64,000 bases of DNA from an uncultured Agathobacter sp. (GCA_934307695.1 CAKRCS010000003.1:62001-126000), one strand, 5' to 3'; positions 37,796-47,368 are shown, numbered from the stretch's first letter. Notes: a model not told the origin generated them from the sequence alone. Translations and numbers: made by a program.

Positions 37796-38398
37796 TTATT
37801 CCATTGCACGCTTGATGGCTGCCATCAGCTCATCATAGGTCTCATAAGCAGGGAGCTCCGGGTGAGCTGCCTTAATGGCGTCGGTGCTCTTAAACAAAAA
37901 GCCTGCCTTGCTCGCCTCGATCATACCGAGGTCATTGTGGCTATCCCCGCTGGCGATCGTCTCATATCCGATGGACTGCAATGCCTTAACAGTCGTAAGC
38001 TTTGACTGTTCGCAGCGCATCTTAAATCCGGTGATCTCTCCATCTTCTGCGACCTCCAATGAGTTGCAGAAGATGGTCGGCCAGCCGAGCTTCTTCATAA
38101 GAGGTCCTGCAAACTGTGAAAACGTATCGCTGATGATGATCACCTGTGTGAGGGAACGAAGCTCGTCTAAGAACTCCTTCGCACCCGGAATCGGGTCGAT
38201 CTTGGCGATCGTCTCCTGGATCTCCTTCAATCCGAGTCCATGCTCCTTCAAAACGCCGAGTCTCCAGCGCATCAGCTTATCATAATCCGGCTCATCTCTT
38301 GTTGTGCGCTTCAGCTCCGGTATTCCGCTTGCCTCCGCAAATGCAATCCAGATCTCCGGAACAAGCACGCCTTCCAAATCCAAACAAACAATGTACAT
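37796..38398 (-). CDS. thrH: HAD phosphatase ThrH-like (phosphoserine/homoserine)
   Basis: This 200-residue HAD protein begins CLDLEGVLVPEIWIAFAE, nearly the same as Pseudomonas ThrH. It shows HAD motif I (DLEG, with the nucleophile Asp), motif II IISDTFSQF near 97 and motif IV SGDSHNDLGMI near 155. ThrH acts as a phosphoserine phosphatase and transfers phosphate to homoserine, giving a link between serine and threonine synthesis. It is single, converging with the GH3 gene. Confidence 0.88.
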   Translation of the reverse strand: MYIVCLDLEGVLVPEIWIAFAEASGIPELKRTTRDEPDYDKLMRWRLGVLKEHGLGLKEIQETIAKIDPIPGAKEFLDELRSLTQVIIISDTFSQFAGPLMKKLGWPTIFCNSLEVAEDGEITGFKMRCEQSKLTTVKALQSIGYETIASGDSHNDLGMIEASKAGFLFKSTDAIKAAHPELPAYETYDELMAAIKRAME

Positions 38399-38413
38399 CT
38401 TTCTTCCTCCGTT

Positions 38414-39319
38414 TTATTTATTTTTGCGGGAGATACGGCTCTTGATCTCATCCAGTGCCCTATTCATCCGCACGGTAATCGTAAATTCACCCTTCTGTCC
38501 TTCGAGCTTCTTCTCACCCTTGCGCGGTCTGAAGCCCTGCACACGGTTCAAAGCCATACGGGTTCCTGCGCCCATCGATGCGTAGGACTGCTCCATGCGC
38601 TCTTTTGAAAAGCGTTCGCGTTCCTCCGCAAGCCTGGCAGTAAATGCCTGCTTTCTGGATTCGAGCATCGCGCCGGCAGCCTTCTTGCCACCCTCAAGCA
38701 TATTTTCCGGTGCGTACCTGCCCTCCTGCACATTCTTGACAAATGTATCCATGTGCGCATTCCACGCCGCCTCTGCTGCCTCCACGCTCTTTGCAAACTG
38801 CGTCAGGGCAGAAACCGTAAGTGTCGTGTCCGCTGCAATGACCGCCATAAAAATAAGTCCGAACAGTTCAGTCACGATTGGTGACATCCAGCCCGTCATC
38901 CTGCTTGTAAGCGGAAGGATCACGTAGACGACCAGTATTCCTGCAAAGCCAAAGCCCACAGAGCATGGGAAGCATACACGTCCCTTGATGTTGAGCGGCA
39001 TATCGCTGTAATCCCACCAGTATGCGTGGAACAGCTTCTCAAGCACCCATGAGGTCGTATATTCCAGGACAATGCTTCCGAAAAATGCAATGATAAAGAT
39101 CTGCCACCAGGTATACGAGTACTCCACTCCCGGCTTCTTAAACAAGTCGATCAGGATCTCGCAGGCGATTGCTCCCGCACCGTAGATCGGGCATACCGGT
39201 CCGTAGAGGAAGCCTCTGTTCTCCCACTTCCTGCCCTTGATGGTACAGAAGGTGCTCTCGTAGATCCAGCCCATACAACTAAAGATCACAAAGTCCACAA
39301 AATACTTACTTAGCCACAT
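38414..39319 (-). CDS. CmpB-like membrane protein (PF06541-type)
   Basis: This 301-residue protein matches the family once called putative ABC transporter type IV. It starts MWLSKYFVDFVIFSCMGW, with the family's IYESTFC..GRKWENRGFLYGPVCPIYG pattern near 20-45. About five spans follow up to residue 165. The remaining C-terminal 130 residues are soluble and helical (AEERERFSKERMEQSY). The start overlaps the end of the HD gene by 14 bases, so the two are coupled. No transport activity is established. Confidence 0.8.
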   Translation of the reverse strand: MWLSKYFVDFVIFSCMGWIYESTFCTIKGRKWENRGFLYGPVCPIYGAGAIACEILIDLFKKPGVEYSYTWWQIFIIAFFGSIVLEYTTSWVLEKLFHAYWWDYSDMPLNIKGRVCFPCSVGFGFAGILVVYVILPLTSRMTGWMSPIVTELFGLIFMAVIAADTTLTVSALTQFAKSVEAAEAAWNAHMDTFVKNVQEGRYAPENMLEGGKKAAGAMLESRKQAFTARLAEERERFSKERMEQSYASMGAGTRMALNRVQGFRPRKGEKKLEGQKGEFTITVRMNRALDEIKSRISRKNK

Positions 39320-39794
39320 TCGCTTTTCTTCCTTTCCGTTTCCCGATCGTCTCTACGGACGAGACGTATTTATCTGCCAGGCACACGATAAGCGCTTCCC
39401 TGCTCGTCGGCACCTTGGTGATCGTAAGCGGCCACATGTGGCTTCGTATAACCTTCTGCACATTCGCATCAATATGAAAATGCAACTCGGCATTCTTCCT
39501 TGCAAATTCCGGATGGCGGAAGCCGTGAAGCCGATGCCACTTTTCGGACGAATCATGCCAGTCATACAGATAAAAATCATGCAGAAACGCTCCGAGCAGA
39601 AGCGTCCTTGTGTTCGCCCCCAAATGCAGATGCTTGTTGAGCCAGAAGCTTGCTCTGGTCACACTCTTACAGTGGTCAAAGGTCGTGACGGAGCCGTGCT
39701 GGATGTACTTCTTCATCTCCTGCACCTTCTCGTCCTGCATATAATCTTTTAAAACCTTGCGGATATGCCGTTCTTCGTTCGGCGTAAGTTTCAC
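39306..39794 (-). CDS. HD-domain phosphohydrolase-like protein
   Basis: This 162-residue protein has an HD core: SVTTFDHCKSVTRASFWL near 44, LLLGAFLHDFYLYDW near 75 (His-Asp), and HRLHGFRHPEFAR near 97. Such proteins hydrolyse nucleotides or second messengers. The GTG start at 39794 has AGAGG seven bases ahead; the frame to 39959 was rejected because it runs over divergent promoter DNA. It is coupled to the CmpB-like gene. Substrate unknown. Confidence 0.78.
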   Translation of the reverse strand: MKLTPNEERHIRKVLKDYMQDEKVQEMKKYIQHGSVTTFDHCKSVTRASFWLNKHLHLGANTRTLLLGAFLHDFYLYDWHDSSEKWHRLHGFRHPEFARKNAELHFHIDANVQKVIRSHMWPLTITKVPTSREALIVCLADKYVSSVETIGKRKGRKANVAK

Positions 39795-39915
39795 CTGAAT
39801 GCCTCTTTCCGCGATTATGCGCTTACTTTTCTTTCTTTTTATTGTAACAAAACATTTAAGAATTACAAGCCTATTGTTACTGTTTGCCCGCCCCGCAAAA
39901 GAAGCCGTGAATAAG

Positions 39916-39945
39916 TTGACAGTAAAATGTTTGTCCTTGTATAAT
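39916..39945 (+). promoter_or_regulatory. Strong sigma-A promoter of the ABC exporter operon
   Basis: TTGACA and TATAAT are both consensus and are separated by 18 bases, 40 bases before the exporter ATG. Confidence 0.85.
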
Positions 39946-39985
39946 AAAAAATTAGGCATAACTATTTATAGAAGGAGTTTTACTG

Positions 39986-41782
39986 ATGATTTTTGGAAAA
40001 CACATTAACCGCTATTATCTGAAATATGGCTGGATGTTGTTGCTTGGCATTTTGGCGCTCGTTGCCGTAGACTTCGGGCAGTTGAAGGTTCCGGAGCTTT
40101 ACCGCACAGTCGTAAACGGAATGAACACCGGAGTAGTGGTCACAGGCGGAGTATCACAACCATTCGACATGGATTTCCTTCTGGATCATGTCTGCCTGCC
40201 GCTCATTTTTGTCATCTGCACGATCGTTGTCGGACGTTTTCTGTGGCGCGTCTGCTTCTTCGGTGCTGCCATAAAGGTTGAGACCGACTTACGAGACCGC
40301 ATGTTTGAGCACTGCAGCAAGCTGTCCCAGCAGTATTATCAGGTGAATAAGGTCGGCAATCTCATGAGCCTGTTTACCAACGACCTTGAGACCGTGCAGG
40401 ACTGCTATGGCAACGGAGTGCTGATGTTTGCCGATGCGCTCTGCCTCGGCTCGCTCGCTTTTATCAAAATGCTGCGCATGAATGTTGGTCTTACCATGCT
40501 CTCATTGATTCCGATGCTGCTTTTGTTCTTTGCAGGCTCCGTTGTCGGAAGAACAATGTCCAGGCGCTGGGAGACACGTCAGGAAGCCTTTTCCGCGCTG
40601 TCTGATTTTTCGCAGGAGAGCTTTTCCGGAATCGCAGTTATCAAGGCGTTTGCCAAGGAGACAAAGGAGCTGATCGCATTCCGCAGGCTCAATGTCGAAA
40701 ATGAGGACGCTAACATCAACTACACCAAGGTCTCCATGCTGCTGCAGGTTACGATCACCCTGTTTGTGGAATCCGTTGTCTGCGTCATCTTAGGCTATGG
40801 CGGTTATCTGGTGCATCAGGGTGTCTTCAATGCCGGAGAGATGATCGAGTTCATCGGTTACTTTACCGCGATCGTATGGCCGATCGAGGCAGTCGCAATG
40901 CTGATCGAGATGAGTGCCAAGGGAAATGCTTCCTTAAAACGTATCAGTGAGCTGTTAGATAATAAGGTAGATGTCCGTGACACCTTTGAGGTGGCGGAGA
41001 ACACCGCAGAGCAGATTGCCGGAACGATCGAGTTCCGCGATCTGACCTTTACCTATCCGGGAAATGAGACACCGGCTCTTTCCCATATCTCGTTTACGAT
41101 CCATGCCGGAGAAAATGTCGGAATCATCGGTCGAACCGGTGTCGGCAAGACAACGCTTGTGGATCTGATCGTACGCACCTACAATGTCGCGGACGGCAGC
41201 CTCTTTATCGATGGTACAGATGTCAACCGCATACCGATCGGAGCGCTGCGCCGCCACATCGCGTATGTGCCGCAGGACAATTTTCTGTTCAGCGATACGA
41301 TTGCAAACAATATCGCATTTGCATTTGAGGACAGCAGTGACACCGAGGCGATACGCCACGCGGCAATGCTCTCCGATGTCCATGATAATATCGCAGAGTT
41401 CCCGGATCAGTACGACACCCTGCTCGGTGAGCGCGGTGTGACCGTATCCGGCGGTCAGAAGCAGCGTATCTCCATTGCCCGCGCACTCATGAAAAAGGCA
41501 GAGATCCTGATCCTTGACGACTCCGTATCCGCGGTCGACACCAAGACCGAGCGCGTGATCTTAGATAACCTGAAGAACACCCGCAAGGGACTTACCACCA
41601 TCCTGATCGCCCATCGTATCTCCACGATCGAGCAGATGGACAAGGTGATTTTTCTCGATGACGGCGTGCTTGTCGATGCCGGCACGCACGAAGAGCTGCT
41701 CGCCCGCTGCCCGGCATATGCCGAGATGGTAGAGCTGCAAAAACTTGAAGATCTTAAGAAGGAGGAAGAAGCCAATGCGTGA
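39986..41782 (+). CDS. Heterodimeric ABC exporter half, degenerate ATP site
   Basis: This 598-residue protein has about six N-terminal spans, then an ATPase domain with Walker A GRTGVGKTTLVDLI near 380, signature VSGGQKQRISIARAL near 488 and Walker B ILILDDSVSAVD near 508. The residue after the Walker B aspartate is Asp instead of Glu, which marks the inactive site of heterodimeric exporters. The partner gene overlaps by eight bases (ATGCGTGA), so both halves are made in step. It is BmrC/D- or LmrC/D-like in form; the substrate is unknown. Confidence 0.9.
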   Translation: MIFGKHINRYYLKYGWMLLLGILALVAVDFGQLKVPELYRTVVNGMNTGVVVTGGVSQPFDMDFLLDHVCLPLIFVICTIVVGRFLWRVCFFGAAIKVETDLRDRMFEHCSKLSQQYYQVNKVGNLMSLFTNDLETVQDCYGNGVLMFADALCLGSLAFIKMLRMNVGLTMLSLIPMLLLFFAGSVVGRTMSRRWETRQEAFSALSDFSQESFSGIAVIKAFAKETKELIAFRRLNVENEDANINYTKVSMLLQVTITLFVESVVCVILGYGGYLVHQGVFNAGEMIEFIGYFTAIVWPIEAVAMLIEMSAKGNASLKRISELLDNKVDVRDTFEVAENTAEQIAGTIEFRDLTFTYPGNETPALSHISFTIHAGENVGIIGRTGVGKTTLVDLIVRTYNVADGSLFIDGTDVNRIPIGALRRHIAYVPQDNFLFSDTIANNIAFAFEDSSDTEAIRHAAMLSDVHDNIAEFPDQYDTLLGERGVTVSGGQKQRISIARALMKKAEILILDDSVSAVDTKTERVILDNLKNTRKGLTTILIAHRISTIEQMDKVIFLDDGVLVDAGTHEELLARCPAYAEMVELQKLEDLKKEEEANA

Positions 41783-43658
41783 GTGTTACCCTCTGATTTT
41801 AGTCGGCGCGATTGTCGGACTCTTTACCCTTATTTTTACACTCGCCTATGTGTTTATGAAGGATAAGAAAAAAGCCATCGGCTTTGACCGCAACATGAAG
41901 GACAGCGAGATCATCCGCCGCCTGTTCTACTATGCAAAACCATACTGGAAGAGCTTCCTCTTTGTCTTTCTGGTCATGCTCGTATCCATCGCCTATGATA
42001 TTCTCTCCCCGTACCTCGTCGGTCAGGCGGAGGAGATCGTCAAGAGCAATTTTGCGATGTCCGAGCTGCTACGCATTGTCGGCATGTACGCTGGTGTGCT
42101 TGTTGTTTCTTCTATATGTACCTACATTCAGGCGGTCGTTCTGCAAAAGATCGGACAACGTATCCTTTCCAATTTAAGGGAGGATCTGTTTACACATATC
42201 GAGCAGCTTTCCCACGACCAGTTCAACCATATCCCGGTCGGAAAGCTTGTTACCCGTGTCACCAACGACACCAACGCGATCTCACAGATGTTTACGAGCA
42301 TCATCATCAGCCTTGCCAAGAACATCCTCGTCATCATCGGAGTTGTGGCGGCTATGCTGTTCTTAAACCTTGAGCTTACGCTCATGGTGCTGTGTTTCGT
42401 ACCGTTTATCGTACTTTTTACGATCATCTTCCGGAAGTTCTCACGTCAGGCATACCGGCGTGTCAAGGACGGAACGACCGATATCAACACCTTTTTGTCC
42501 GAAAACCTGTCCGGCATGAAGGTCACACAGATCTTCAACTGTGAGGCGAAAAAGCTGCGTGAGTTTCGCTCCAAGAACGACTATCTTTCGTGGGCGAAGC
42601 GGCAGCAGATCTTTGTATTCAGTATTTTCCGCCCGATCGTGTATATGCTCTACATCAGCTCCGTGCTGTGCCTGCTCTATCTCGGCGGCAAGGGCTACAT
42701 CCAGAACACCAGCTTTATGGGGCAGGTCATCACCAGCGGAACCTTGGTCAGCTTTTATATGTATATTTCCAAGTTCTTCAACCCGATCCAGACACTTGCA
42801 GAGCAATTCAACTGGCTGCAATCCGCATTTGCTTCCGCAGAGAAGATCTTCTCTGTCATGGATATGGTTCCGGAGGTCGTGGATGAACCGGATGCCATTG
42901 AGCTTGATACCATCCGTGGCGAGATTGAGTTCAAGGATGTATGGTTTGCGTATGAGCCGGAGGAATGGGTATTAAAGGGCGTATCCTTCCATATCAATCC
43001 CAAAGAGACGGTTGCCTTTGTCGGTTCTACCGGCTCCGGCAAGACAACGATCCTGTCACTGCTCTGCCGCAACTACGATATCCAGAAAGGTCAGATTCTT
43101 GTGGATGGCGTTGACATCCGCCATATCAGGATTTCCTGCCTGCGCTCCCACTTCGGGCAGATGCTGCAGGATGTATTCCTGTTTTCCGGAACGATCCGGA
43201 GCAATATCGTTCTGCGCGAGGATTCCTTTACGGATGAGGAGGTGCTCGCAGCCTGCCATTATGTAAATGCCGATCACTTTATCAACCAGCTTCCGGATGG
43301 TCTTGACGAGGAAGTGCGCGAGCGCGGCAACAACTTTTCTGCCGGTCAGCGCCAGCTTCTTTCCTTCGCCCGCACCATCATCCACAAGCCGGATGTCATC
43401 ATCCTTGATGAGGCGACCGCCAACATTGACACGGAGACGGAGCAGCTGATCCAGAATTCTCTGGAAAAGATCATGAATATCGGAACCATGCTCATTGTAG
43501 CGCACCGCCTGTCTACTATTCAGCACGCAGACAAGATCATGGTCATCTCACACGGGCAGATCCTTGAGCAGGGAAATCATTTTGAATTGCTTGAAAAAAA
43601 GGGCGCGTACTACGAGCTGTACCGCTTACAATATCAGGGAACAGACACTGACTGCTAA
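41775..43658 (+). CDS. Heterodimeric ABC exporter half, catalytic ATP site
   Basis: This 627-residue partner has a preceding hydrophobic segment (YPLILVGAIVGLFTLIFTLAY), six further spans and an ATPase domain with Walker A GSTGSGKTTILSLL near 415 and Walker B VIILDEATANID near 540, which keeps the catalytic Glu. Its signature is NFSAGQRQLLSF, slightly off the usual LSGGQ, as expected for the side that faces the degenerate half. AAGGAGG precedes the ATG at 41775; ten codons upstream of it were excluded. Confidence 0.9.
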   Translation: MRECYPLILVGAIVGLFTLIFTLAYVFMKDKKKAIGFDRNMKDSEIIRRLFYYAKPYWKSFLFVFLVMLVSIAYDILSPYLVGQAEEIVKSNFAMSELLRIVGMYAGVLVVSSICTYIQAVVLQKIGQRILSNLREDLFTHIEQLSHDQFNHIPVGKLVTRVTNDTNAISQMFTSIIISLAKNILVIIGVVAAMLFLNLELTLMVLCFVPFIVLFTIIFRKFSRQAYRRVKDGTTDINTFLSENLSGMKVTQIFNCEAKKLREFRSKNDYLSWAKRQQIFVFSIFRPIVYMLYISSVLCLLYLGGKGYIQNTSFMGQVITSGTLVSFYMYISKFFNPIQTLAEQFNWLQSAFASAEKIFSVMDMVPEVVDEPDAIELDTIRGEIEFKDVWFAYEPEEWVLKGVSFHINPKETVAFVGSTGSGKTTILSLLCRNYDIQKGQILVDGVDIRHIRISCLRSHFGQMLQDVFLFSGTIRSNIVLREDSFTDEEVLAACHYVNADHFINQLPDGLDEEVRERGNNFSAGQRQLLSFARTIIHKPDVIILDEATANIDTETEQLIQNSLEKIMNIGTMLIVAHRLSTIQHADKIMVISHGQILEQGNHFELLEKKGAYYELYRLQYQGTDTDC

Positions 43659-43679
43659 TTGGAAATGGAGAATATCTTT

Positions 43680-44246
43680 ATGAGAAAAGAATTTCGCGAA
43701 GCGCTTGAGAACTCACCGATCATTGCTGCGATCAAGGATGAGGAAGGATTAAAGAAATGTAAGACCAGCGAGAGCAAAGTCATTTTCATTCTGTACGGGG
43801 ATATCTGCAGCATCGGGGATATCGTATCCGAGGTAAAAGCCTCCGGCAAGATCGCGATGGTGCATATCGACCTTGTCGCAGGGCTTAGCGCCAAGGAGAT
43901 TGCAGTTGATTTTATCAAAAAATATACGCAGGCAGATGGTATCATTACCACCAAGCCTGCGCTCATCAAGCGTGCCCGCGAATTGTCTTTGTCTACGATC
44001 CTGCGTCTGTTTGTCATTGATTCCATGGCTTACGAGAACATCGAACGCCAGATCAGAAATGCCCACCCGGATCTGATTGAGATCCTTCCGGCACTCATGC
44101 CGAAGGTTGTCTCCCGGATCTGCCGGATGACAAATATCCCCGTCATTGCAGGAGGGCTTGTCTCTGAGAAGGAGGACATCCTGGAGCTTCTCAACGCCGG
44201 TGTCATCAGCGTATCCTCCACCAACTCCGAGGTATGGTTCCTATAA
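43680..44246 (+). CDS. glpP: Glycerol-3-phosphate responsive antiterminator, GlpP-like
   Basis: This 188-residue protein has the GlpP features: SPIIAAIKDEEGLKKC near residue 12, GDICSIGDIV, KIAMVHIDLVAGLS near 62, DGIITTKPALIKRA and VIAGGLVSEKEDI near 160. In Bacillus GlpP binds the leader mRNA of glycerol genes when glycerol-3-phosphate is present and prevents early termination. No glp genes are near, so the target is distant. ATG 43680 was chosen, with GGAG nine bases before it. It lies 21 bases after the exporter and converges with psd with a six-base overlap. Confidence 0.88.
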   Translation: MRKEFREALENSPIIAAIKDEEGLKKCKTSESKVIFILYGDICSIGDIVSEVKASGKIAMVHIDLVAGLSAKEIAVDFIKKYTQADGIITTKPALIKRARELSLSTILRLFVIDSMAYENIERQIRNAHPDLIEILPALMPKVVSRICRMTNIPVIAGGLVSEKEDILELLNAGVISVSSTNSEVWFL

Positions 44247-45080
44247 CGGTCTGCGCACCCTTGCGATCACCTCTCCGGCACGCACCGCTGTCTCATAATT
44301 GGCATCACGCCGCCGTTCAAGACTCGAATCCATCTCAAGAATGCCCTCCTGAAACAGAAGGATGATGGTGGAACCGCCAAACTCGAAATATCCTTTTTCA
44401 TCCCCCGCCCACACGATGCTCTCCGCATCAAACTGTGGATCGTTTGTGATTTTCCCAACCAGAAGTGCTCCCACTTCCATCTGTACCATCCTGCCGAACC
44501 GGTCTGTATCGATCACCTGATACTCCCTGCTGTTTTCCGTGAAAACCGGAACTGTGCACGTTGCAACAGGGCGCACGCAATGCAATACGCCGGGAATTTT
44601 TTTATTCCAGCACACGCTTCCGTCCGCCGCATAGCTGTATCTGTGATAGTTTGCCGGTGTCAGGCGGAATATGAGTGCTGTTCCGTTCACAAAGTTCTCT
44701 GCAAGCGCATCATCCTGCAGCAGACTCTGTAGCGTGAACTTCGTATGCTTTACATCTAAAAGTGTGTCCCTGCGGATCGTCATGCAGCTTAAAAAGCCGT
44801 CACACGGACTGATCAAACAGTCCGGTCTTGCGCTTCTCTTGTGGGCGCGCCTGCTTCTTGTAAAAAATGCATTGAATGAGGCAAACCCGTTTTCCGGCAC
44901 ATCGATCCCGCGCATATCGATATGATACTTTGCAATATAGTATGGCACAAGCGGACGCGAAGCACCACTGTTTAAGAATCTGCCTGCTGCCTTGGATACC
45001 CACGGGCTGACTAACACCTTGAGCACTACCCTTCCCGGAGCCGTCCGGTATAAAAATCTAAGTAATAATGTATCTCCCAT
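44241..45080 (-). CDS. psd: Phosphatidylserine decarboxylase proenzyme
   Basis: This 279-residue enzyme makes phosphatidylethanolamine from phosphatidylserine at the membrane. The autocleavage motif is FEFGGSTIILLF near 237, where Gly-Ser-Thr forms the pyruvoyl group on Ser. The family signature PANYHRYSYA near 141 is present. The N-terminal 100 residues match the bacterial class (FNAFFTRSRR and SPCDGFLS). GAGG precedes ATG. It is the last gene in a lipid cluster with pssA. Confidence 0.93.
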   Translation of the reverse strand: MGDTLLLRFLYRTAPGRVVLKVLVSPWVSKAAGRFLNSGASRPLVPYYIAKYHIDMRGIDVPENGFASFNAFFTRSRRAHKRSARPDCLISPCDGFLSCMTIRRDTLLDVKHTKFTLQSLLQDDALAENFVNGTALIFRLTPANYHRYSYAADGSVCWNKKIPGVLHCVRPVATCTVPVFTENSREYQVIDTDRFGRMVQMEVGALLVGKITNDPQFDAESIVWAGDEKGYFEFGGSTIILLFQEGILEMDSSLERRRDANYETAVRAGEVIARVRRPL

Positions 45081-45092
45081 AAGTCCTCTATT

Positions 45093-45719
45093 CTATAACA
45101 AAACCATGATCACTGCCTCTGCCACTCCAACAAGTGTCATAAGCACCTTCCCGGCTGTCTTTGGCTTTTTGATCTGAACCGGAACCAAAAAACCAATTGC
45201 GGTAAGGCAGATCAAAATAGCAAAGCACCGCTCATTGTTAATGATCGGGCTGCTGTACAATATGTATACCGCCGGAAGCAGCAATGCGATTGTCGTAACC
45301 GGAACACCCAGATAGCTTTCGCGCTTTTCGCTTGTATTATCCTGACGCTCCTCCTCAAGCACATTAAAATATGCCAGACGGATCAAGGCTGCAAGTGCAT
45401 ATAGTGCCGGAATGACCGGAGCCGTTCTCCGGTTGCTGGTCTCCATATAAACCAAAACTGCCGGCAATATGCCAAAGCTGATCAGGTCACTTAAGGAATC
45501 GATCTGCACACCGAAACGCTTCTCCTGCCGGTTGCGTTCTTTTGTCGATGCAACTGCACCGTCAAACATATCACACAGTCCCGCAATCATAAGGCACAGG
45601 ATCGCGCCTTTATAGTATTGTCCGATCGCTTCCAGTATCCCGCAAAATGCAAAAAGCATCCCCGCATACGTCAAAACAACCGTGTAGTCATAGAAACCCA
45701 ATAATTTTTTCTTCATCAT
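45093..45719 (-). CDS. pssA: CDP-diacylglycerol-serine O-phosphatidyltransferase
   Basis: This 208-residue integral enzyme makes phosphatidylserine, the substrate of the next gene's product. The CDP-alcohol transferase motif is present as LCDMFDGAVAS..FGVQIDSLSDLISFG near 45-80, with the key aspartates. About six spans follow. The frame extends to 45845, but that part overlaps the TVP38 gene. Two ATGs (45719 and 45716) share the AAGGGG site; the first is listed, and the second is about as likely. Confidence 0.88.
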   Translation of the reverse strand: MMKKKLLGFYDYTVVLTYAGMLFAFCGILEAIGQYYKGAILCLMIAGLCDMFDGAVASTKERNRQEKRFGVQIDSLSDLISFGILPAVLVYMETSNRRTAPVIPALYALAALIRLAYFNVLEEERQDNTSEKRESYLGVPVTTIALLLPAVYILYSSPIINNERCFAILICLTAIGFLVPVQIKKPKTAGKVLMTLVGVAEAVIMVLL

Positions 45720-45730
45720 TAATCCCCTTA

Positions 45731-46288
45731 TCATTTGATCAATCCAAATCCTATACTGTATGCCAATATACACCATGGTTTTCCCAGTACAATAATCCAG
45801 ATAAATTTCCTCGCATTCATCTTGATGAGTCCGGAAAAATAGCATAAGAAATCATCTGGAAAAAGCGGAAGCAGCGTTGCAATAAATAAAAACCATGCGT
45901 ACGACCGGCTCTGCTCAATGCGAGTGCTCCACTTATCGTATTGCTTTTTCGGGAACATTGCAAGCACAATATCCATTCCGTAGCGTTTTGCCAGAAAATA
46001 CGCAATGATCGAACCTACGCTGATCCCGATGTAATTGCACCAGAATCCGGTTGCGGTTCCAAAGGCGACCGCCCCTGCCGCACATCCGAGATACCCCGGC
46101 AGCACCGGGATGACTACCTGCAACGCCTGTATGAGCGTAAGCACAAGCGGACCAAACACGCCGAAAGTCTTCATATAATTTTGCAGATCCTCTACGGAGC
46201 TGATCCTCTGGTTAAAAAACATCCTGATCAGAAGCGCAGCCAGCACCACCGCTCCCACGATCACAAACACCTTTACCTTTTTACTCAT
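45731..46288 (-). CDS. TVP38/TMEM64-type (DedA-like) membrane protein
   Basis: This 185-residue protein has about five spans, the family core being PVLPGYLGCAAGAVAFGTATGFWCNYIGISVGSIIAYFLAKRYG (shown here in parts, near 65-110) with the later FPDDFLCYFSGLIKM. These proteins are implicated in lipid scrambling or flipping. The start (ATGAGTAA) overlaps the PAP2 stop by eight bases. Its place between pssA and PAP2 supports a part in lipid transport. Confidence 0.82.
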   Translation of the reverse strand: MSKKVKVFVIVGAVVLAALLIRMFFNQRISSVEDLQNYMKTFGVFGPLVLTLIQALQVVIPVLPGYLGCAAGAVAFGTATGFWCNYIGISVGSIIAYFLAKRYGMDIVLAMFPKKQYDKWSTRIEQSRSYAWFLFIATLLPLFPDDFLCYFSGLIKMNARKFIWIIVLGKPWCILAYSIGFGLIK

Positions 46289-47006
46289 CTGTCCGCTTTC
46301 CTCTCCTGTGGAACACCCTTGCGGTAAGCGCAAGCATCGCACGCCGGTACAGATCCGCCACCTTCGTTGCCGCCACCGCCCAGTAACTGAGTTCCGCGAG
46401 AAGTATGCCCGCCGCGACATCCCAGATCACATGCTGCTTCGTAGTGAGCGTCGATATGCAGACCGCCACAGCGATCACAAGCGATGTGATCTTGTACCAG
46501 CGCGGTATCCTGTCATTTTTCCGGACTGCGATATAGCAGAACCAGCTTGTCAGACAGTGGATTGACGGCAGCAGATTATCTGCTGCATCCGCCCGGTATA
46601 CAAACCGCAGCACCGCATCCCATACCGAGGCTCCTGCGATATCCGGTCTTGTGTTTGTGGTCGGGAATGCCACGAAGCAGATCAGGCACACGATCTTCGC
46701 AAAGAAATCCGCTGCGAGAAACCGGTATGCCGTCTGTTTGTCCTGCCGGCACCCGATAACATAATTGATCATCCAGAACACATAGCAGCCGAGATATATG
46801 CTCACCGTCCATGACACCACCGGAATGCGGTCATCGATCGCGTTGGTCAGGTCATAATGATACCTTCCCGTCGTGATCAGTCTTGATCCGTTATATGCCA
46901 GTGTGTTCATTACCAGTGTCATACCAAGCGGGATCACCATATCATACGGAACCAGCTTTTTTAATTTTTCGATTCTACGGTTATTCTTATTCGTCCCGGA
47001 TGTCAT
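46281..47006 (-). CDS. PAP2-type lipid phosphatase-like membrane protein
   Basis: This 241-residue protein has about six spans. The PAP2 motifs are recognisable but modified: TNTRP in place of the KX6RP motif, LLPSIHCLTSW near 146 (PSIH for PSGH), and STLTTKQHVIWDVAAG near 190 (His and Asp retained, Ser-Thr for SR). Such variants occur in inositol-phosphoryl-type lipid synthases (PAP2_3). It sits upstream of TVP38-pssA-psd, so a lipid head-group step is likely. The ATG at 47006 was chosen over a TTG at 47018; this is not certain. Confidence 0.75.
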   Translation of the reverse strand: MTSGTNKNNRRIEKLKKLVPYDMVIPLGMTLVMNTLAYNGSRLITTGRYHYDLTNAIDDRIPVVSWTVSIYLGCYVFWMINYVIGCRQDKQTAYRFLAADFFAKIVCLICFVAFPTTNTRPDIAGASVWDAVLRFVYRADAADNLLPSIHCLTSWFCYIAVRKNDRIPRWYKITSLVIAVAVCISTLTTKQHVIWDVAAGILLAELSYWAVAATKVADLYRRAMLALTARVFHRRGKRTDE

Positions 47007-47368
47007 TTTCTTTTCCAAAATCTGCTACCTTCGTCTGTCTCTCTTTGCCCCACTTACTACCATATAGGAAGAAACACCCTTTTTCAAGGGGGTACGGTGT
47101 GTATTAAGCAAACATTAAGAACTCTATTAAGATTCTTTAAGGTTTGTACTGTTTTTTGACAGATTCAGAGGGAAATAGGGCTGAAACGGAAAGAAAGCCA
47201 TTCCACCGCTTGGCAGGAATGACTTCCTTTCGAGGAGTTTAGTTATGAAAATGTTTATTAATAAAAAGGGAATAATGTCTCTGGAATCTCTTCCATTTGA
47301 CATTCTCTAGTATATTCACAAAATGTGTTCAATATGTGTCCAAACCGGAAAATTTTTATAAAATGATT
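47007..47368. other. Gene-poor gap before murI
   Basis: This 362-base gap holds the PAP2 upstream region, a TTGACA with no good -10, a small inverted GGAATGACTTCC and one possible 21-codon ORF on the plus strand. Nothing else clear is seen. Confidence 0.5.
47245..47310 (+). CDS. Possible 21-residue small peptide
   Basis: ATG at 47245 has GAGGAG seven bases upstream, a good ribosome site, and opens a 21-codon frame (MKMFINKKGIMSLESLPFDIL). No family is known. It could be a leader or small functional peptide, or chance. Confidence 0.25.
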   Translation: MKMFINKKGIMSLESLPFDIL

